DNA of 29,727 nucleotides from a virus: the IMG/VR virus record IMGVR_UViG_3300025727_000675, positions 1 through 29,727 of that record. The stretch is one strand, 5' to 3'. How positions within the stretch are numbered: position 1 is the stretch's first letter; the number at the start of each line of letters is the position of its first letter. Positions 1-7,925 of this stretch are shown here, piece after piece. A model generated the notes under the pieces. That model was not told where the DNA came from. It made no database searches and saw only the letters and a list, made by a program, of their open reading frames with translations. The position numbers and the translations under genes were made by a program.

Positions 1-170
1 TCCATACCTACTGCCCCCCTTGAGGCATGTGTGTGGTATATCGGGGGAGAGGGATTGTAAGGGAGAGGGGGTTCTAGTGTATTGTTGCTGGGGTTCTTAC
101 TGCTGGTTTTTTGAGAAATGTTTAAGTAGTCGGTCAAAATTTTAGGCGTGGTCAGGCACGGAACGAAGAA
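1..170. other. Non-coding left end with G-rich tract
   Basis: No convincing reading frame is visible here on either strand. The first 110 bases are clearly richer in G than the rest of the window. Positions 43-71 hold four runs of at least three G separated by short spacers of 3, 7 and 3 bases, which fits the standard G-quadruplex pattern. A C-run at 14-19 could pair with the G-runs instead. The stretch leads into the promoter of the long plus-strand operon. Confidence 0.5.
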
Positions 171-179
171 TTTAAATAC
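171..179 (+). promoter_or_regulatory. Archaeal TATA box of left-arm operon
   Basis: TTTAAATAC lies about 25 bases before the ATG at 201 and follows a purine-rich stretch (GAACGAAGAA) suitable as a TFB-recognition element. The spacing predicts transcription starting at or next to the ATG, giving a leaderless mRNA. It is the only strong promoter seen at the head of the plus-strand gene chain. Confidence 0.7.
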
Positions 180-200
180 GAGTTTCAGAATTTGACCTTG

Positions 201-734
201 ATGAAAAATTCTAGACACGAAAGCAGGTCTATTAGACATGGTATCACACGTTCCATTAGGCATAATAACCCTATTAGTGAAATGAGTGATATGATTGATA
301 GTGTAAGGTCATTCTCTTATACTGTTATAAACAAAAATGATAAGATACGTAACAAAGCAATACGTCTTATGAAAGGATGGTATAATGTTGATATAAACAA
401 TATTGATGCATACCTCAAACAGATTAACACACTACACGCTGTTACAACCAATGTTGTAAATAACATTGATTACTGTGATACGCAAAATAATATGTTATCA
501 TTTATGAGTGATGGTAAATTTGGAGATATTAATATGATCATTGACACATACAATGATTTCATTGATAGAGATCCACTACTACGATTAGGTACCGTATCAA
601 ATATGGGATATGGTAAGTTACCATATATTAATCTTGATAAGGTTGATGTTATTGTAGGTAAAGTCAATAAAATGGTATCAACCACCCCAGAAGTCAAGGA
701 GAATAAGACACATAAGTTGGAGGACATATTATGA
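201..734 (+). CDS. Hypothetical protein, first gene of left-arm operon
   Basis: A 177-residue protein of unknown function. I chose the ATG at 201, not the in-frame TTG at 192, because the TATA box at 171-179 places the predicted transcription start at 201. The N-terminus is strongly basic and has a small internal duplication (SIRHGITR / SIRHN), then an asparagine-rich, probably helical middle and a lysine-rich tail. No cysteine motif or membrane segment is seen. Its stop overlaps the next start by ATGA, so it is translationally linked to the small zinc protein that follows. The basic N-terminus could bind nucleic acid, but that is inference. Confidence 0.75.
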   Translation: MKNSRHESRSIRHGITRSIRHNNPISEMSDMIDSVRSFSYTVINKNDKIRNKAIRLMKGWYNVDINNIDAYLKQINTLHAVTTNVVNNIDYCDTQNNMLSFMSDGKFGDINMIIDTYNDFIDRDPLLRLGTVSNMGYGKLPYINLDKVDVIVGKVNKMVSTTPEVKENKTHKLEDIL

Positions 735-1033
735 CAGTATCATCTGTCCCTAACTACAAATCATGCTGGTTTTGTGACAACAACGTAAATGCTGTTGGTG
801 GTCTAGTTTGTAGTGAGTTTGATGCATACTGTTGTAAAGACCATATTATCAATGATAGGATATGTCCCATTTGTGATTGTGAGGGTATTAATACACCACA
901 TCACATTATCGAATGGGTAGTTGATGCAGAGAGTATTAATGATGCAGAAATACCACGTTTTCACATACCTAGTGCATATAATATACATGTGCAACACTTT
1001 AACATGTATAATGATGAGGAGGTTATATTATAA
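731..1033 (+). CDS. Small RING/B-box-like zinc protein
   Basis: A 100-residue protein whose N-terminal half carries a cross-brace-like set of metal ligands: CWFC near residue 12, a CC-x-x-H cluster in the middle (CCKDH) and CPIC further on. Ligand order and spacing resemble small RING or B-box fingers, although no family can be named. The C-terminal half is acidic and histidine-containing without a clear motif. The start is fixed by a GGAGGA Shine-Dalgarno sequence six bases upstream and an ATGA overlap with the previous gene. Likely role: protein-protein or nucleic-acid binding during infection (inference). Confidence 0.75.
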   Translation: MTVSSVPNYKSCWFCDNNVNAVGGLVCSEFDAYCCKDHIINDRICPICDCEGINTPHHIIEWVVDAESINDAEIPRFHIPSAYNIHVQHFNMYNDEEVIL

Positions 1034-1323
1034 TGCCTGTACTCCCCATCCCCCTTATTTCTTTATTTAGACGTAAAGATATATGTTTGTCATGTGATAA
1101 ACGTATTAAAGATGTTAGTGGTTATATTATTGATAACTATCATACACATACTCTAAAATGGAACTGTACTTGGGAATCATTCAATAACAACCATGCAACG
1201 TTGGTTGATAGTGATGATGGTCATATATATGATTACAAATGTAAATCATGTATTGCTGATAGAGAATACAATATGGGTAACAAATATAACAAAACCCACC
1301 CACAAAAGGAGTATATGCAATAA
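1033..1323 (+). CDS. Small zinc-finger protein
   Basis: A 96-residue protein with two CxxC knuckles, CLSC near residue 18 and CKSC near residue 77, with histidine- and tryptophan-containing sequence between them. The paired knuckles suggest one zinc site closed by the distant halves. The start overlaps the previous stop as TAATG and is preceded by GAGGAGG, a strong Shine-Dalgarno sequence. No homologue is recognised. It is one of a row of small cysteine-rich proteins in this operon. Confidence 0.7.
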   Translation: MPVLPIPLISLFRRKDICLSCDKRIKDVSGYIIDNYHTHTLKWNCTWESFNNNHATLVDSDDGHIYDYKCKSCIADREYNMGNKYNKTHPQKEYMQ

Positions 1324-1448
1324 TGCCTATTTGTAATCTATGTAATGCTGATGTAGGTGATTATGGTATGAAAAGACATGAAGAATGGCATACTAACTGT
1401 AAAAAGAATAAAAGAAATACGGTTGAGGGAGTGGTTAAATGGATATGA
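1323..1448 (+). CDS. Mini zinc-finger protein, 41 residues
   Basis: A 41-residue reading frame beginning at the TAATG overlap with the preceding gene and overlapping the next one by 10 bases. It starts MPICNLCNAD and continues with a His-x4-His-x3-Cys arrangement (HEEWHTNC), giving the C-x2-C-x(n)-H-x(n)-C ligands of a classical single zinc finger, then a lysine-rich tail. Overlaps on both sides plus an intact finger make this a real gene despite its size. A nucleic-acid-binding role is plausible but inferred. Confidence 0.65.
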   Translation: MPICNLCNADVGDYGMKRHEEWHTNCKKNKRNTVEGVVKWI

Positions 1449-1699
1449 CAGTTAACAGATTAATATTGGATGTTACAAGTGTTACAACGACAGTTGTTAC
1501 CAAGCACCTCTGGGAAACCTCTCCATTACCTGTTACAACACAACAAATTTCGAGTAGTGTTGTTCCCAGAAGGAACACACTCTCATATTATAATACAAAA
1601 AATATGTTATCGTGGGTTGACGGAGTAATGTCCTCACAAGTCAGAGTGAATGGTGTAAAACAATTCATGGATCTAAGGATCAAGGGTGATGTCATATAA
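1439..1699 (+). CDS. Hypothetical protein, threonine/valine-rich
   Basis: An 86-residue protein without cysteines. It is rich in Thr, Val and Ser, with alternating patterns (VTSVTTTVVTK) that suggest beta-strands. No known domain is recognised. The ATG at 1439 lies inside the end of the preceding mini zinc-finger gene, which fits the tight packing of the operon. After its stop there is a short gap with a possible weak promoter before the next gene. Confidence 0.6.
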   Translation: MDMTVNRLILDVTSVTTTVVTKHLWETSPLPVTTQQISSSVVPRRNTLSYYNTKNMLSWVDGVMSSQVRVNGVKQFMDLRIKGDVI

Positions 1700-1736
1700 G
1701 ATTTAGATAGTATATCACATTAGATTGGTTAGAGAT

Positions 1737-2000
1737 ATGAATATAAACAAAAATATGTCTAAAGAACATATGGACAACGTATTAAGCATATATAGACATT
1801 TGCCTTATGCAGATAAAATTGATCAAGGTCTATATGAAGCATTAACAAAAACAATGAATGATATTGCTGATGGAGATGAACCATTAGAGAATGGTGTAAC
1901 ATTATCAACATTACAAACTATTGTTCTAATGTTATGTGAGAGTTGTATTGAATATACAGAAGAACAACAGTATGAATCAGTACAGGAGAGTATGAAATAA
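1737..2000 (+). CDS. Hypothetical acidic helical protein
   Basis: An 87-residue acidic, mainly helical protein with no cysteine motif in its first half and a single cysteine pair (MLCESC) near residue 68. I prefer the ATG at 1737 to the in-frame TTG at 1725 because a weak TATA-like sequence (TAGTATATC, about 1708-1716) lies some 25 bases before it. Its stop forms a TAATG overlap with the next start. Function unknown. Confidence 0.6.
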   Translation: MNINKNMSKEHMDNVLSIYRHLPYADKIDQGLYEALTKTMNDIADGDEPLENGVTLSTLQTIVLMLCESCIEYTEEQQYESVQESMK

Positions 2001-2227
2001 TGTCCCATAATAAAAATAAACATAAAGTGTTTAAATGTATTTTATGCGAACAAGAATACGATAATAAAAAAATTGGTGCAACAGTAGGTAATAACCTTAT
2101 CCCCCGTGAACTAATATGCGAGACATGTGTAAAAGATAATTATTGTTGGGCTACTGACAAAGAGTTAAAGCAACATAATTACAGTATAATAGAATCTCGT
2201 AGACAAGAGTTAAGACAGAGTATATAG
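2000..2227 (+). CDS. Small zinc-finger protein
   Basis: A 75-residue protein. It begins with a basic segment, then a zinc knuckle pair: CILC near residue 13 and CETC near residue 40, separated by about 25 residues, the spacing of a zinc ribbon or treble clef. The C-terminus is helical with Arg/Gln-rich ends. The start is fixed by the TAATG overlap with the previous gene. No specific family is recognised. Confidence 0.7.
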   Translation: MSHNKNKHKVFKCILCEQEYDNKKIGATVGNNLIPRELICETCVKDNYCWATDKELKQHNYSIIESRRQELRQSI

Positions 2228-2228
2228 T

Positions 2229-2591
2229 ATGACAGTTATGCAACATCAATTAACAAAAATCGTCTTACCTGCCAACGCAGGTCTTAAAACAGGCGATACA
2301 AAAGGCTTCTTCACAGAAGTACAGTTCAAGGAGTTAGGATTTACCGATTTGGTAAATGTTACTTCTGTCCTTACACCAGAGGAGAAACAATTTGTTTCTG
2401 ACAAAGGTAGTGCATTGGGTATGATCTTCATGGAAGATACCATATCAGGACAAAAGTTCCTAGTTCCTATGAATACCATCACTAAAGATGGTGTACGAGA
2501 ATCTAGAGTTCCTAGAGGACTAAGTGCTCGTACTGTAACTGCTGAAGGACAACGTGGTCTAGTAGGCTTCCCAGCAATATCTGGTGGCTAA
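2229..2591 (+). CDS. Hypothetical protein followed by a terminator
   Basis: A 120-residue protein with no cysteine. It has an alternating hydrophobic N-terminus, a Thr-Pro-Glu-Glu-Lys segment in the middle and a Gly-rich end (FPAISGG). Base composition is visibly less AT-biased than neighbouring small genes, and it is immediately followed by a T-rich terminator, so it may be strongly or separately expressed. A small structural or DNA-associated protein is possible, but nothing identifies it. ATG at 2229 is taken as the start; an in-frame ATG lies three codons later. Confidence 0.65.
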   Translation: MTVMQHQLTKIVLPANAGLKTGDTKGFFTEVQFKELGFTDLVNVTSVLTPEEKQFVSDKGSALGMIFMEDTISGQKFLVPMNTITKDGVRESRVPRGLSARTVTAEGQRGLVGFPAISGG

Positions 2592-2597
2592 CCACAC

Positions 2598-2616
2598 CCC
2601 CATTTTTTCTTTTTTA
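2598..2616 (+). terminator. T-rich archaeal terminator
   Basis: CCCCATTTTTTCTTTTTT directly follows the stop of the 120-residue gene. Archaeal RNA polymerase terminates at such oligo-T tracts without needing a hairpin. It probably splits the left-arm transcript or lowers expression of the genes that follow. Confidence 0.55.
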
Positions 2617-2624
2617 TTAAAATA

Positions 2625-2783
2625 ATGACAAACAAAGAATATAATGCACATTGTAACAGATGTGGATATGATACCAAACATGATGAAGATGGTTGTGTAT
2701 GGCATCAACAAACATTGACTACATCTGATGGAGAGAGTTATCAAAGATATGATGAGTTTAACCAAGATGGAGAAGAATGGTAA
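2625..2783 (+). CDS. Mini zinc-finger protein, 52 residues
   Basis: A 52-residue reading frame just after the terminator. The N-terminal half carries CNRCGYD followed by Cys-x3-His (CVWH), a likely C-x2-C-x(n)-C/H zinc site. The rest is polar and acidic with aromatic residues. The stop is part of a TAATG junction. No family is recognised. Confidence 0.6.
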   Translation: MTNKEYNAHCNRCGYDTKHDEDGCVWHQQTLTTSDGESYQRYDEFNQDGEEW

Positions 2784-2840
2784 TGAGTATGCCCAAGCAC
2801 AGTATGAAATTGATCACGACTTATAGGAGATATTAAAATA

Positions 2841-3029
2841 ATGACAATAAAATATTATGTTGAGATATATGAAATATCCACAGGTAAGGTAGAAAAGAGA
2901 ATGGAAAAGAGTAGTAAATATGGTGCTGAGAAACTATACAATACAATAGCATTTAAGTATGGACTCAATGAACATTATGACGTAAGAATAGTTGAAGATG
3001 CAGTAATGGAAGAGGAGGTATATTGGTAA
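2841..3029 (+). CDS. Hypothetical protein, 62 residues
   Basis: A 62-residue protein with a beta-strand-like N-terminus (YYVEIYEIS), a lysine-rich helix and an acidic C-terminus. Its stop overlaps the start of the large GHKL ATPase as TAATG. A GAGGAGGT sequence inside its last codons (3012-3019) is the Shine-Dalgarno site for that ATPase, so the two are very probably translated together. Function unknown. Confidence 0.65.
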   Translation: MTIKYYVEIYEISTGKVEKRMEKSSKYGAEKLYNTIAFKYGLNEHYDVRIVEDAVMEEEVYW

Positions 3030-5449
3030 TGACAGGCATACACGATAGCGTAGAAACATACGAACCTAAGGTAGATGTTACATATGAGGGTTCTGTACCA
3101 AAAGTAGATAACTCATTTGATGACATAACAGATGATAATGGTAATATTAATATTATTATCAATTCAGAAGTTATTGGACAAACATTAGCCAAAAAGATAT
3201 ACACCTCATGGACAAGTGGTCTAAGAGAACTGTATAACAATGAGGCTAGGGCATGTAGAACATCTAAAAAGATGGGTGCTAATCCAACAATAGTTATAAC
3301 AGTTGATCCAAACAAAGAAACTAGAGAATTAATTATACAGGGTGTTGATTCATTAGGAATTACAAAAGCCATGTTTAACAAGGTTCTTAGAGTTATAGGC
3401 ACAAGTGGTAATACTGATGGAGAGGAGATAGGACAGTATGGTATGGGATTCATATCTTACGCACTAATGTGTGATGCATTACTAATGGAAACATGGTCTA
3501 GAGAAACTGATGAACATTATGCCATGTTATGTGATAGTGGATTAAAGTTCAAACCTATTCCACTTGAAACTACTAACGGTGTTAATAGAATGAGTGAGTA
3601 TGGAACTAAACTAACTATGACATGTAATGATGATGTTTCATTTAGTACATTGGTAAGTAATGTATATAAACTAGCAAGATTCAGCAAGGTTCCTACAAAA
3701 ATAATAATAAAATCAGAAATTGAAGGATATTCACGACATAGTTGGCGTAATGATGATGATGATGAGGATAGTTATGATGCAGGTGTTTATGAGTGTCCAT
3801 CATACCAAAATGGTATGGACTACATGAAAGATAGTCATAAATATGAATGGATCAAGAACTCCAAAAAATCACAAGGAAGAAGCATAGTTACATATAAAGA
3901 AGTAACAATAGACAACGAGGATTACAGATTTGATGGTATATTTGTTCTTACTAAATCATCATATGGAACTATTGATATGTCAGTAGAAAGTCGTAAAAAT
4001 CCATTATTCCTAGTAGGAACTGAGATTGACAGTAAGTTAAGCATTGGTTGCTTCCACATGTTCACTATGAATGTTAAGAATGAAAGAAAATATAGTCCTG
4101 TTGCTAGTAGAGATTCATTAGAAAACAATGCAGTAGATTTGTTAGAGGAAGATATTAATGACAAATTAACAGAATACTTCCAAAATGAATTTCCAATAAC
4201 GACTATTAAAGATTACAATAGTTCATTAGATAAGGCATTATTATCACGAAATGTTACATGGAATATGGAAAAATACCTTGCAAAAGAAACTAATGATATA
4301 AGCGATACTCTTAATACAAGATATGGAACTACTGATAAAACATATTCACAATTAAGTGATATGTTGGCAGGTGGTGGAAATCTAGTATGTCTTAAATCAT
4401 TAAGACAGAATCTCATGGATCTGTTATCAGAACATATTGATGGAAATGTTACATTCTTTAGAATGCCTACTAGACTAAGTGATGAAGAAAGAGGACATAG
4501 AGTAGCATTGTTCAAAGATTTGAACATTATCATGGGAGAAGACTATAAAAAAGATAATAAACTCAAAGAAAGTGGTAGTGGAAGATCAACAATAGTTGAT
4601 AAGAATGGTAAGAAAACTGCATTTACCAACAACAGAACATGTGTATTATACAACAGTACACGTGGAACTGAAGATACTACTTTATTTGGAAATGCTAGGG
4701 GTTGGAGATCAGGAAGTAACAAATATTCATCTACTATCGGAGATATTAACAATAACTATCATAATCACATAATTATTGCTGATACTAAGAGATTCCATGA
4801 TACAGAAGATTGTATCAATGAATTAAGTAATGATTGGAAAGTTGTACATGATATGAAAGGATTGTCAGATAAGATAATGACCATTGACAAGTTGGTTAAT
4901 AAAATTGGTAAAAAGGAATATCAAACCAACAAAGGTATTGTAAAAGGTAGTGATTTGATTGGTAACTATATGGCAGTAGTTATGAGTAATAAAGAACAAT
5001 TATTAAACATACCTGATCCTGATACTGATGAATCAGATGTTTCTAATTATCTATTTGGGGTTAATAATAAAACAGGATTGGAACTAAGATGGATAGCAAT
5101 TAAAAACATTGAGGAATACGTAGCATTGAATATGTATCTAAAATTTAAACCTATGGGAACTTCAAGTAACATGGTTGAAACAGTTATACATAATGACCAA
5201 TATGGACAAGCATTCAAAACAGTATTAAAGAATCCTATATCAGGAGATGAACTATCATTCAACGGTAATAATTCTTCTTCTAAAGATCACAAGGGAGATG
5301 TTATAGCAAGAATGTATTGGATAAATGATTTATTGCCAAAAGAATATTCTGATGTTTTCCTTAGTGCTGTTCAGTATGATATGAGCATCATTGATAGAAT
5401 TGAAATACAATCACATAGACTCATGGAATTGTTAGGTAGATCACAATGA
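3029..5449 (+). CDS. rIIA-like GHKL/Hsp90-type ATPase
   Basis: An 806-residue protein with an Hsp90-type ATP-binding fold. Visible motifs: the N-box ELYNN around residues 67-71 (Glu and Asn of the GHKL family), a degenerate G1 box around 105-112 (GVDSLGIT, one residue shorter than the usual D-x-G-x-G), and the G2 lid motif GQYGMGF at 135-141. A later segment, SPVASRDSLENN (about residue 355), resembles the Pro-Ser-Arg-Glu-Ala-Leu stretch of phage T4 rIIA, so I favour an rIIA-like assignment over a chaperone or MutL. T4 rIIA is membrane-associated and affects superinfection and exclusion; its reaction is not well defined. The start is ATG 3029 (TAATG overlap, strong Shine-Dalgarno site), not the TTG six bases earlier. 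The C-terminal half is unassigned. Confidence 0.75.
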   Translation: MTGIHDSVETYEPKVDVTYEGSVPKVDNSFDDITDDNGNINIIINSEVIGQTLAKKIYTSWTSGLRELYNNEARACRTSKKMGANPTIVITVDPNKETRELIIQGVDSLGITKAMFNKVLRVIGTSGNTDGEEIGQYGMGFISYALMCDALLMETWSRETDEHYAMLCDSGLKFKPIPLETTNGVNRMSEYGTKLTMTCNDDVSFSTLVSNVYKLARFSKVPTKIIIKSEIEGYSRHSWRNDDDDEDSYDAGVYECPSYQNGMDYMKDSHKYEWIKNSKKSQGRSIVTYKEVTIDNEDYRFDGIFVLTKSSYGTIDMSVESRKNPLFLVGTEIDSKLSIGCFHMFTMNVKNERKYSPVASRDSLENNAVDLLEEDINDKLTEYFQNEFPITTIKDYNSSLDKALLSRNVTWNMEKYLAKETNDISDTLNTRYGTTDKTYSQLSDMLAGGGNLVCLKSLRQNLMDLLSEHIDGNVTFFRMPTRLSDEERGHRVALFKDLNIIMGEDYKKDNKLKESGSGRSTIVDKNGKKTAFTNNRTCVLYNSTRGTEDTTLFGNARGWRSGSNKYSSTIGDINNNYHNHIIIADTKRFHDTEDCINELSNDWKVVHDMKGLSDKIMTIDKLVNKIGKKEYQTNKGIVKGSDLIGNYMAVVMSNKEQLLNIPDPDTDESDVSNYLFGVNNKTGLELRWIAIKNIEEYVALNMYLKFKPMGTSSNMVETVIHNDQYGQAFKTVLKNPISGDELSFNGNNSSSKDHKGDVIARMYWINDLLPKEYSDVFLSAVQYDMSIIDRIEIQSHRLMELLGRSQ

Positions 5450-5661
5450 CCGTCTTAATAAATGTAACTGTTGATTTAGATGATACAGAAGCATTGGAAG
5501 AACATGGTAGTCTTGAAAATGGTGTGTATGGAGTAGATGAAGATGGTGTCTATCACATGTATCATCATAATAAGACCTATCTTGTTAAATGGGATAGAAT
5601 TTATGGTAGTCCAGATGAAGATCCTGAATATGGTAAAATATTAATGGATAATACACAATGA
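5446..5661 (+). CDS. Hypothetical acidic protein between rIIA- and rIIB-like genes
   Basis: A 71-residue acidic protein linked by ATGA overlaps to the rIIA-like ATPase before it and the 234-residue protein after it. It contains a Gly-Val-Tyr-Gly-Val-Asp-Glu-Asp repeat-like segment, a His-rich centre (YHMYHHNK) and a Trp. No domain is recognised. Double stop-start overlap suggests stoichiometric production with its large neighbours. Confidence 0.65.
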   Translation: MTVLINVTVDLDDTEALEEHGSLENGVYGVDEDGVYHMYHHNKTYLVKWDRIYGSPDEDPEYGKILMDNTQ

Positions 5662-6362
5662 ATCCTCAAATTATAGCAGAACGTGATAGTTCTCTAATAT
5701 TATTTGAATCAGGTAAGGTAAGATCAGTTCCTAACAATCTCTATAATCAGGTAAAATATAGAGAAAATAAAGGAGAACGTATCTTATACACATTTAATGA
5801 TGATATGAAAGTTCATGAAACTTATGATAATGGCATATTCAATGCTTTCATAAAAGATGAAACATTACAGATAAGAAATTCACATGTTATATGTGAATCT
5901 ATTATAGACCATAAAAAGACAGGAGATACTGAAAAATTCAGTAAGTTATTTAAAAAACTTTACTTCCAATCAAAGAAAACAGAATTAATGAAAGAAATGA
6001 TTGATGTATTTGGAGATAGAGTAAAGACACATACATCTGGTAAAGAAAATCCTAATACATACTATGTAGTAGATGAAAGATTTATGGTAGATGATAAGGG
6101 TGTATCTCATTACATGGATAAAAAAAGACATTGGAATTTCCTATGTACTGTTGCACAAGGAAATTTATCTAAAATGACAATATCAACTAAGATAGGAACT
6201 ATTGAATTAGAGGCAAAAGAGTTAGAGATAATGGGTAAAATTGGATTCTTATTATCTCCCGATATTACAGATAGTGTATTCTTCCATCAGTTACCTGAGG
6301 ATCTTCAAGATGTTCTTAAAGCAGAAGTTGAGTTTGATAGTGTTAATTTAGGGGGAACATAA
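5658..6362 (+). CDS. Possible rIIB-like protein
   Basis: A 234-residue protein directly following the rIIA-like operon unit. The N-terminal third contains a strand-rich segment (FESGKVRSVPNN) and then helices with a Gly-Asp-Thr-Glu-Lys-Phe motif, loosely recalling the pattern in phage rIIB of a short beta domain followed by a helical region ending in a phenylalanine-rich helix. That resemblance and its position next to the rIIA-like gene are the only grounds for the suggestion. It has no obvious catalytic motif, cysteine pair or membrane segment. Alternatively it is an unrelated partner of the GHKL ATPase. Confidence 0.45.
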   Translation: MNPQIIAERDSSLILFESGKVRSVPNNLYNQVKYRENKGERILYTFNDDMKVHETYDNGIFNAFIKDETLQIRNSHVICESIIDHKKTGDTEKFSKLFKKLYFQSKKTELMKEMIDVFGDRVKTHTSGKENPNTYYVVDERFMVDDKGVSHYMDKKRHWNFLCTVAQGNLSKMTISTKIGTIELEAKELEIMGKIGFLLSPDITDSVFFHQLPEDLQDVLKAEVEFDSVNLGGT

Positions 6363-6423
6363 TAATGTATATTATAATGAATATTATAATATCTATGTTC
6401 ACAGGTGGTTGGAGATTATAATC

Positions 6424-6570
6424 ATGACTACACATTACACATACCAACATGAAATAGATTATAACATATTGGATAAAATGGATAAAGATATCATTCTTGA
6501 CTATGTATGGGAAAATACGGATATGATGGACAAGATGAGAGAATGGATAAAGGACGTATTCGAGGATTAA
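6424..6570 (+). CDS. Small acidic protein, 48 residues
   Basis: A 48-residue reading frame: polar N-terminus with His and Tyr, then an acidic amphipathic helix rich in Asp, Met and Trp (ENTDMMDKMREWIKDVF). It fills the gap between the possible rIIB-like gene and the next zinc protein, ending two bases before that gene's ATG. This packing argues against extending the following gene upstream to 6507. Function unknown. Confidence 0.5.
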   Translation: MTTHYTYQHEIDYNILDKMDKDIILDYVWENTDMMDKMREWIKDVFED

Positions 6571-6572
6571 TA

Positions 6573-6767
6573 ATGAACTTAGAACAAGAAGAATCTCATA
6601 GAGAGTTCTGTAAAGACATTCTTAAAAGAATAGAAGCACTTGAAGAAAGAGTTGATAGACTACCATGCGACCATGTAGGATTTCCGATAGATGAAGGATA
6701 TGAGTTAGATGAAGATGATTATGAAGTTCAAGTAGATACATGTAGAAACTGTGGAGAAAGAGTATAA
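6573..6767 (+). CDS. Small coiled-coil zinc protein
   Basis: A 64-residue protein. The first 30 residues form a likely coiled-coil helix (Glu/Arg/Leu heptads). The second half has CDH near residue 30 and a terminal CRNCGE, a split zinc-ribbon layout. I start it at the ATG at 6573, not at 6507, because the longer version would overlap the 48-residue gene almost completely. The stop overlaps the next start as TAATG. No family is recognised. Confidence 0.6.
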   Translation: MNLEQEESHREFCKDILKRIEALEERVDRLPCDHVGFPIDEGYELDEDDYEVQVDTCRNCGERV

Positions 6768-7078
6768 TGACCATAAGATACGAGAATAATAAATTAGTCA
6801 ATCTAATGTCGCATAAAATAATAAAAACACATTTGAGAACAAAAGATGATGCATGGTCAGTTTGTTGTAGTACATGTAAGCATAAGTTTAATGATGGGGA
6901 AGATAGGCATGAGTGGCGTATGTACTTACCTTATGGAAAAGATGAGGTTAAATATAGAAATGGATCATTCAAAACTACAAATTGTCATGAATGTTTTGTA
7001 AAAACTATGGTTATATGGCAAAGATCAATAACAGAACAAATAGAATCAATGCCTGACAGCATGAGGGAGTTAGCATAA
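6767..7078 (+). CDS. Zinc-binding hypothetical protein
   Basis: A 103-residue basic protein. Its central part has CCSTCKHKF and, about 40 residues later, CHECF, with conserved-looking His, Trp and Arg between, consistent with one zinc ribbon or treble clef. TAATG overlaps on both sides place it firmly in the operon. The ligand spacing with an intervening HEWR might suggest a nuclease-type zinc finger, but no catalytic set is clear. Confidence 0.65.
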   Translation: MTIRYENNKLVNLMSHKIIKTHLRTKDDAWSVCCSTCKHKFNDGEDRHEWRMYLPYGKDEVKYRNGSFKTTNCHECFVKTMVIWQRSITEQIESMPDSMRELA

Positions 7079-7554
7079 TGGGTTACGATTTCTATCTTAC
7101 TGTGAAAGAAAACTCTTGCAAACATTGTAATGAGCATGAGTGCAGTACAAATCATGAAATATGTGATATGTATGTATCATATAATCATGCTTGGGCTTTC
7201 TACAAGTATCTTGACAAGGATAGTGGTTTAAGATGGATGTATGGCAAACCTGTATCACAAATAATCTTACCATTAAAGAAAATGATTGATACGTTTGTAG
7301 AAAAAGAATGTCATGACATTGTGCCTACTCATACAACTGATCCACTTACTGGAGAGATAGCATGGAGTGATAAACTCATTATGACATCTATGATACGTGA
7401 TATTCATGGTAATTGGAAAGAAGAACATGAGGCTAGAGATGATGGTTGGGCAACTACGTTTTACAATGCCTACAGATGTGCTAATGAGATACTTGAAAAT
7501 TCAATATCTGCTATAGAGAATGGTCGTCATAATGCCATATGGAATGGAGACTAA
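7078..7554 (+). CDS. Conserved phage-type protein with N-terminal zinc site
   Basis: A 158-residue protein. It starts MGYDFYLTV, followed by a Cys/His cluster (CKHCNEHEC) and then a segment with YNHAWAFYKYLDKDSGLRWMYG. This combination of an M-G-Y-D start and a Tyr-Asn-(x)n-Phe-Tyr ... Gly-x-x-x-x-x-Gly segment resembles a protein family I recall from many phage genomes with no known function. The added zinc knuckle at the N-terminus is a variation. Start overlaps the previous stop as TAATG. Confidence 0.65.
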   Translation: MGYDFYLTVKENSCKHCNEHECSTNHEICDMYVSYNHAWAFYKYLDKDSGLRWMYGKPVSQIILPLKKMIDTFVEKECHDIVPTHTTDPLTGEIAWSDKLIMTSMIRDIHGNWKEEHEARDDGWATTFYNAYRCANEILENSISAIENGRHNAIWNGD

Positions 7555-7557
7555 ATA

Positions 7558-7797
7558 ATGGCTAGTGATTTACCTGCTGGTTGTACTGAAGCCATGTGTG
7601 ATGGAGATGATGATCCATGTGCAAGATGTGGTCATGTATGGTCAGAACATCTAGATGAAGACGACTATGTATACAACTCATACGGAGAGGTTGTTGTTGC
7701 ATGTGACAACAAATATTGTCAAAGTTGTGAGGGATATCTAGAGGGCGAATATGTACCATCTTGGCAACCTGACACATATGCGGAGTATTACGCCTAA
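7558..7797 (+). CDS. Acidic zinc-finger protein
   Basis: A 79-residue strongly acidic protein with CARCGH near residue 21 and CQSCEG near residue 53, plus additional Cys (AGCTEAMCDG, VACDNKYC). The number of ligands could support one or two zinc sites. The acidic charge makes direct DNA binding less likely than protein interaction. The stop forms a TAATG junction with the next mini gene. Confidence 0.65.
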   Translation: MASDLPAGCTEAMCDGDDDPCARCGHVWSEHLDEDDYVYNSYGEVVVACDNKYCQSCEGYLEGEYVPSWQPDTYAEYYA

Positions 7798-7922
7798 TGA
7801 TCTGTCCTAACTGTAAAACAGAGTCAATAAACTGGAAAGTATATCCACCTCAATGCAATGACTGTAAATATGAGTTTAAACCTCATCATGACGGCATTGA
7901 TTTAGAGGATAGAGGAGATTAA
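7797..7922 (+). CDS. Mini zinc-ribbon protein, 41 residues
   Basis: A 41-residue reading frame starting at the TAATG overlap. It has two knuckles, CPNC at residues 3-6 and CNDC at about 20-23, the layout of a minimal zinc ribbon, with an acidic tail. Both neighbours are tightly spaced. Function unknown; similar stand-alone ribbons are scattered through this window. Confidence 0.65.
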   Translation: MICPNCKTESINWKVYPPQCNDCKYEFKPHHDGIDLEDRGD

Positions 7923-7925
7923 ATA

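Noticed and set aside
2783-2836. 17-residue frame with TAATG overlap
   Set aside because: Too short and without any motif; the junction could be chance.
2965-3453. Minus-strand frame of 162 residues opposite the rIIA-like gene
   Set aside because: Antisense shadow of a conserved ATPase domain; looks like a membrane protein only because of base composition.
3751-3770. GAT-type microsatellite
   Set aside because: Short run encoding an Asp-rich loop in the rIIA-like protein; nothing suggests a separate function.
6365-6421. 18-residue hydrophobic frame after the possible rIIB gene
   Set aside because: Short, low-complexity, with no supporting motif.
6507-6572. Longer N-terminus for the coiled-coil zinc protein
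   Set aside because: It would overlap most of the 48-residue gene and gives a glycine-rich, unlikely leader; ATG 6573 fits the operon packing.
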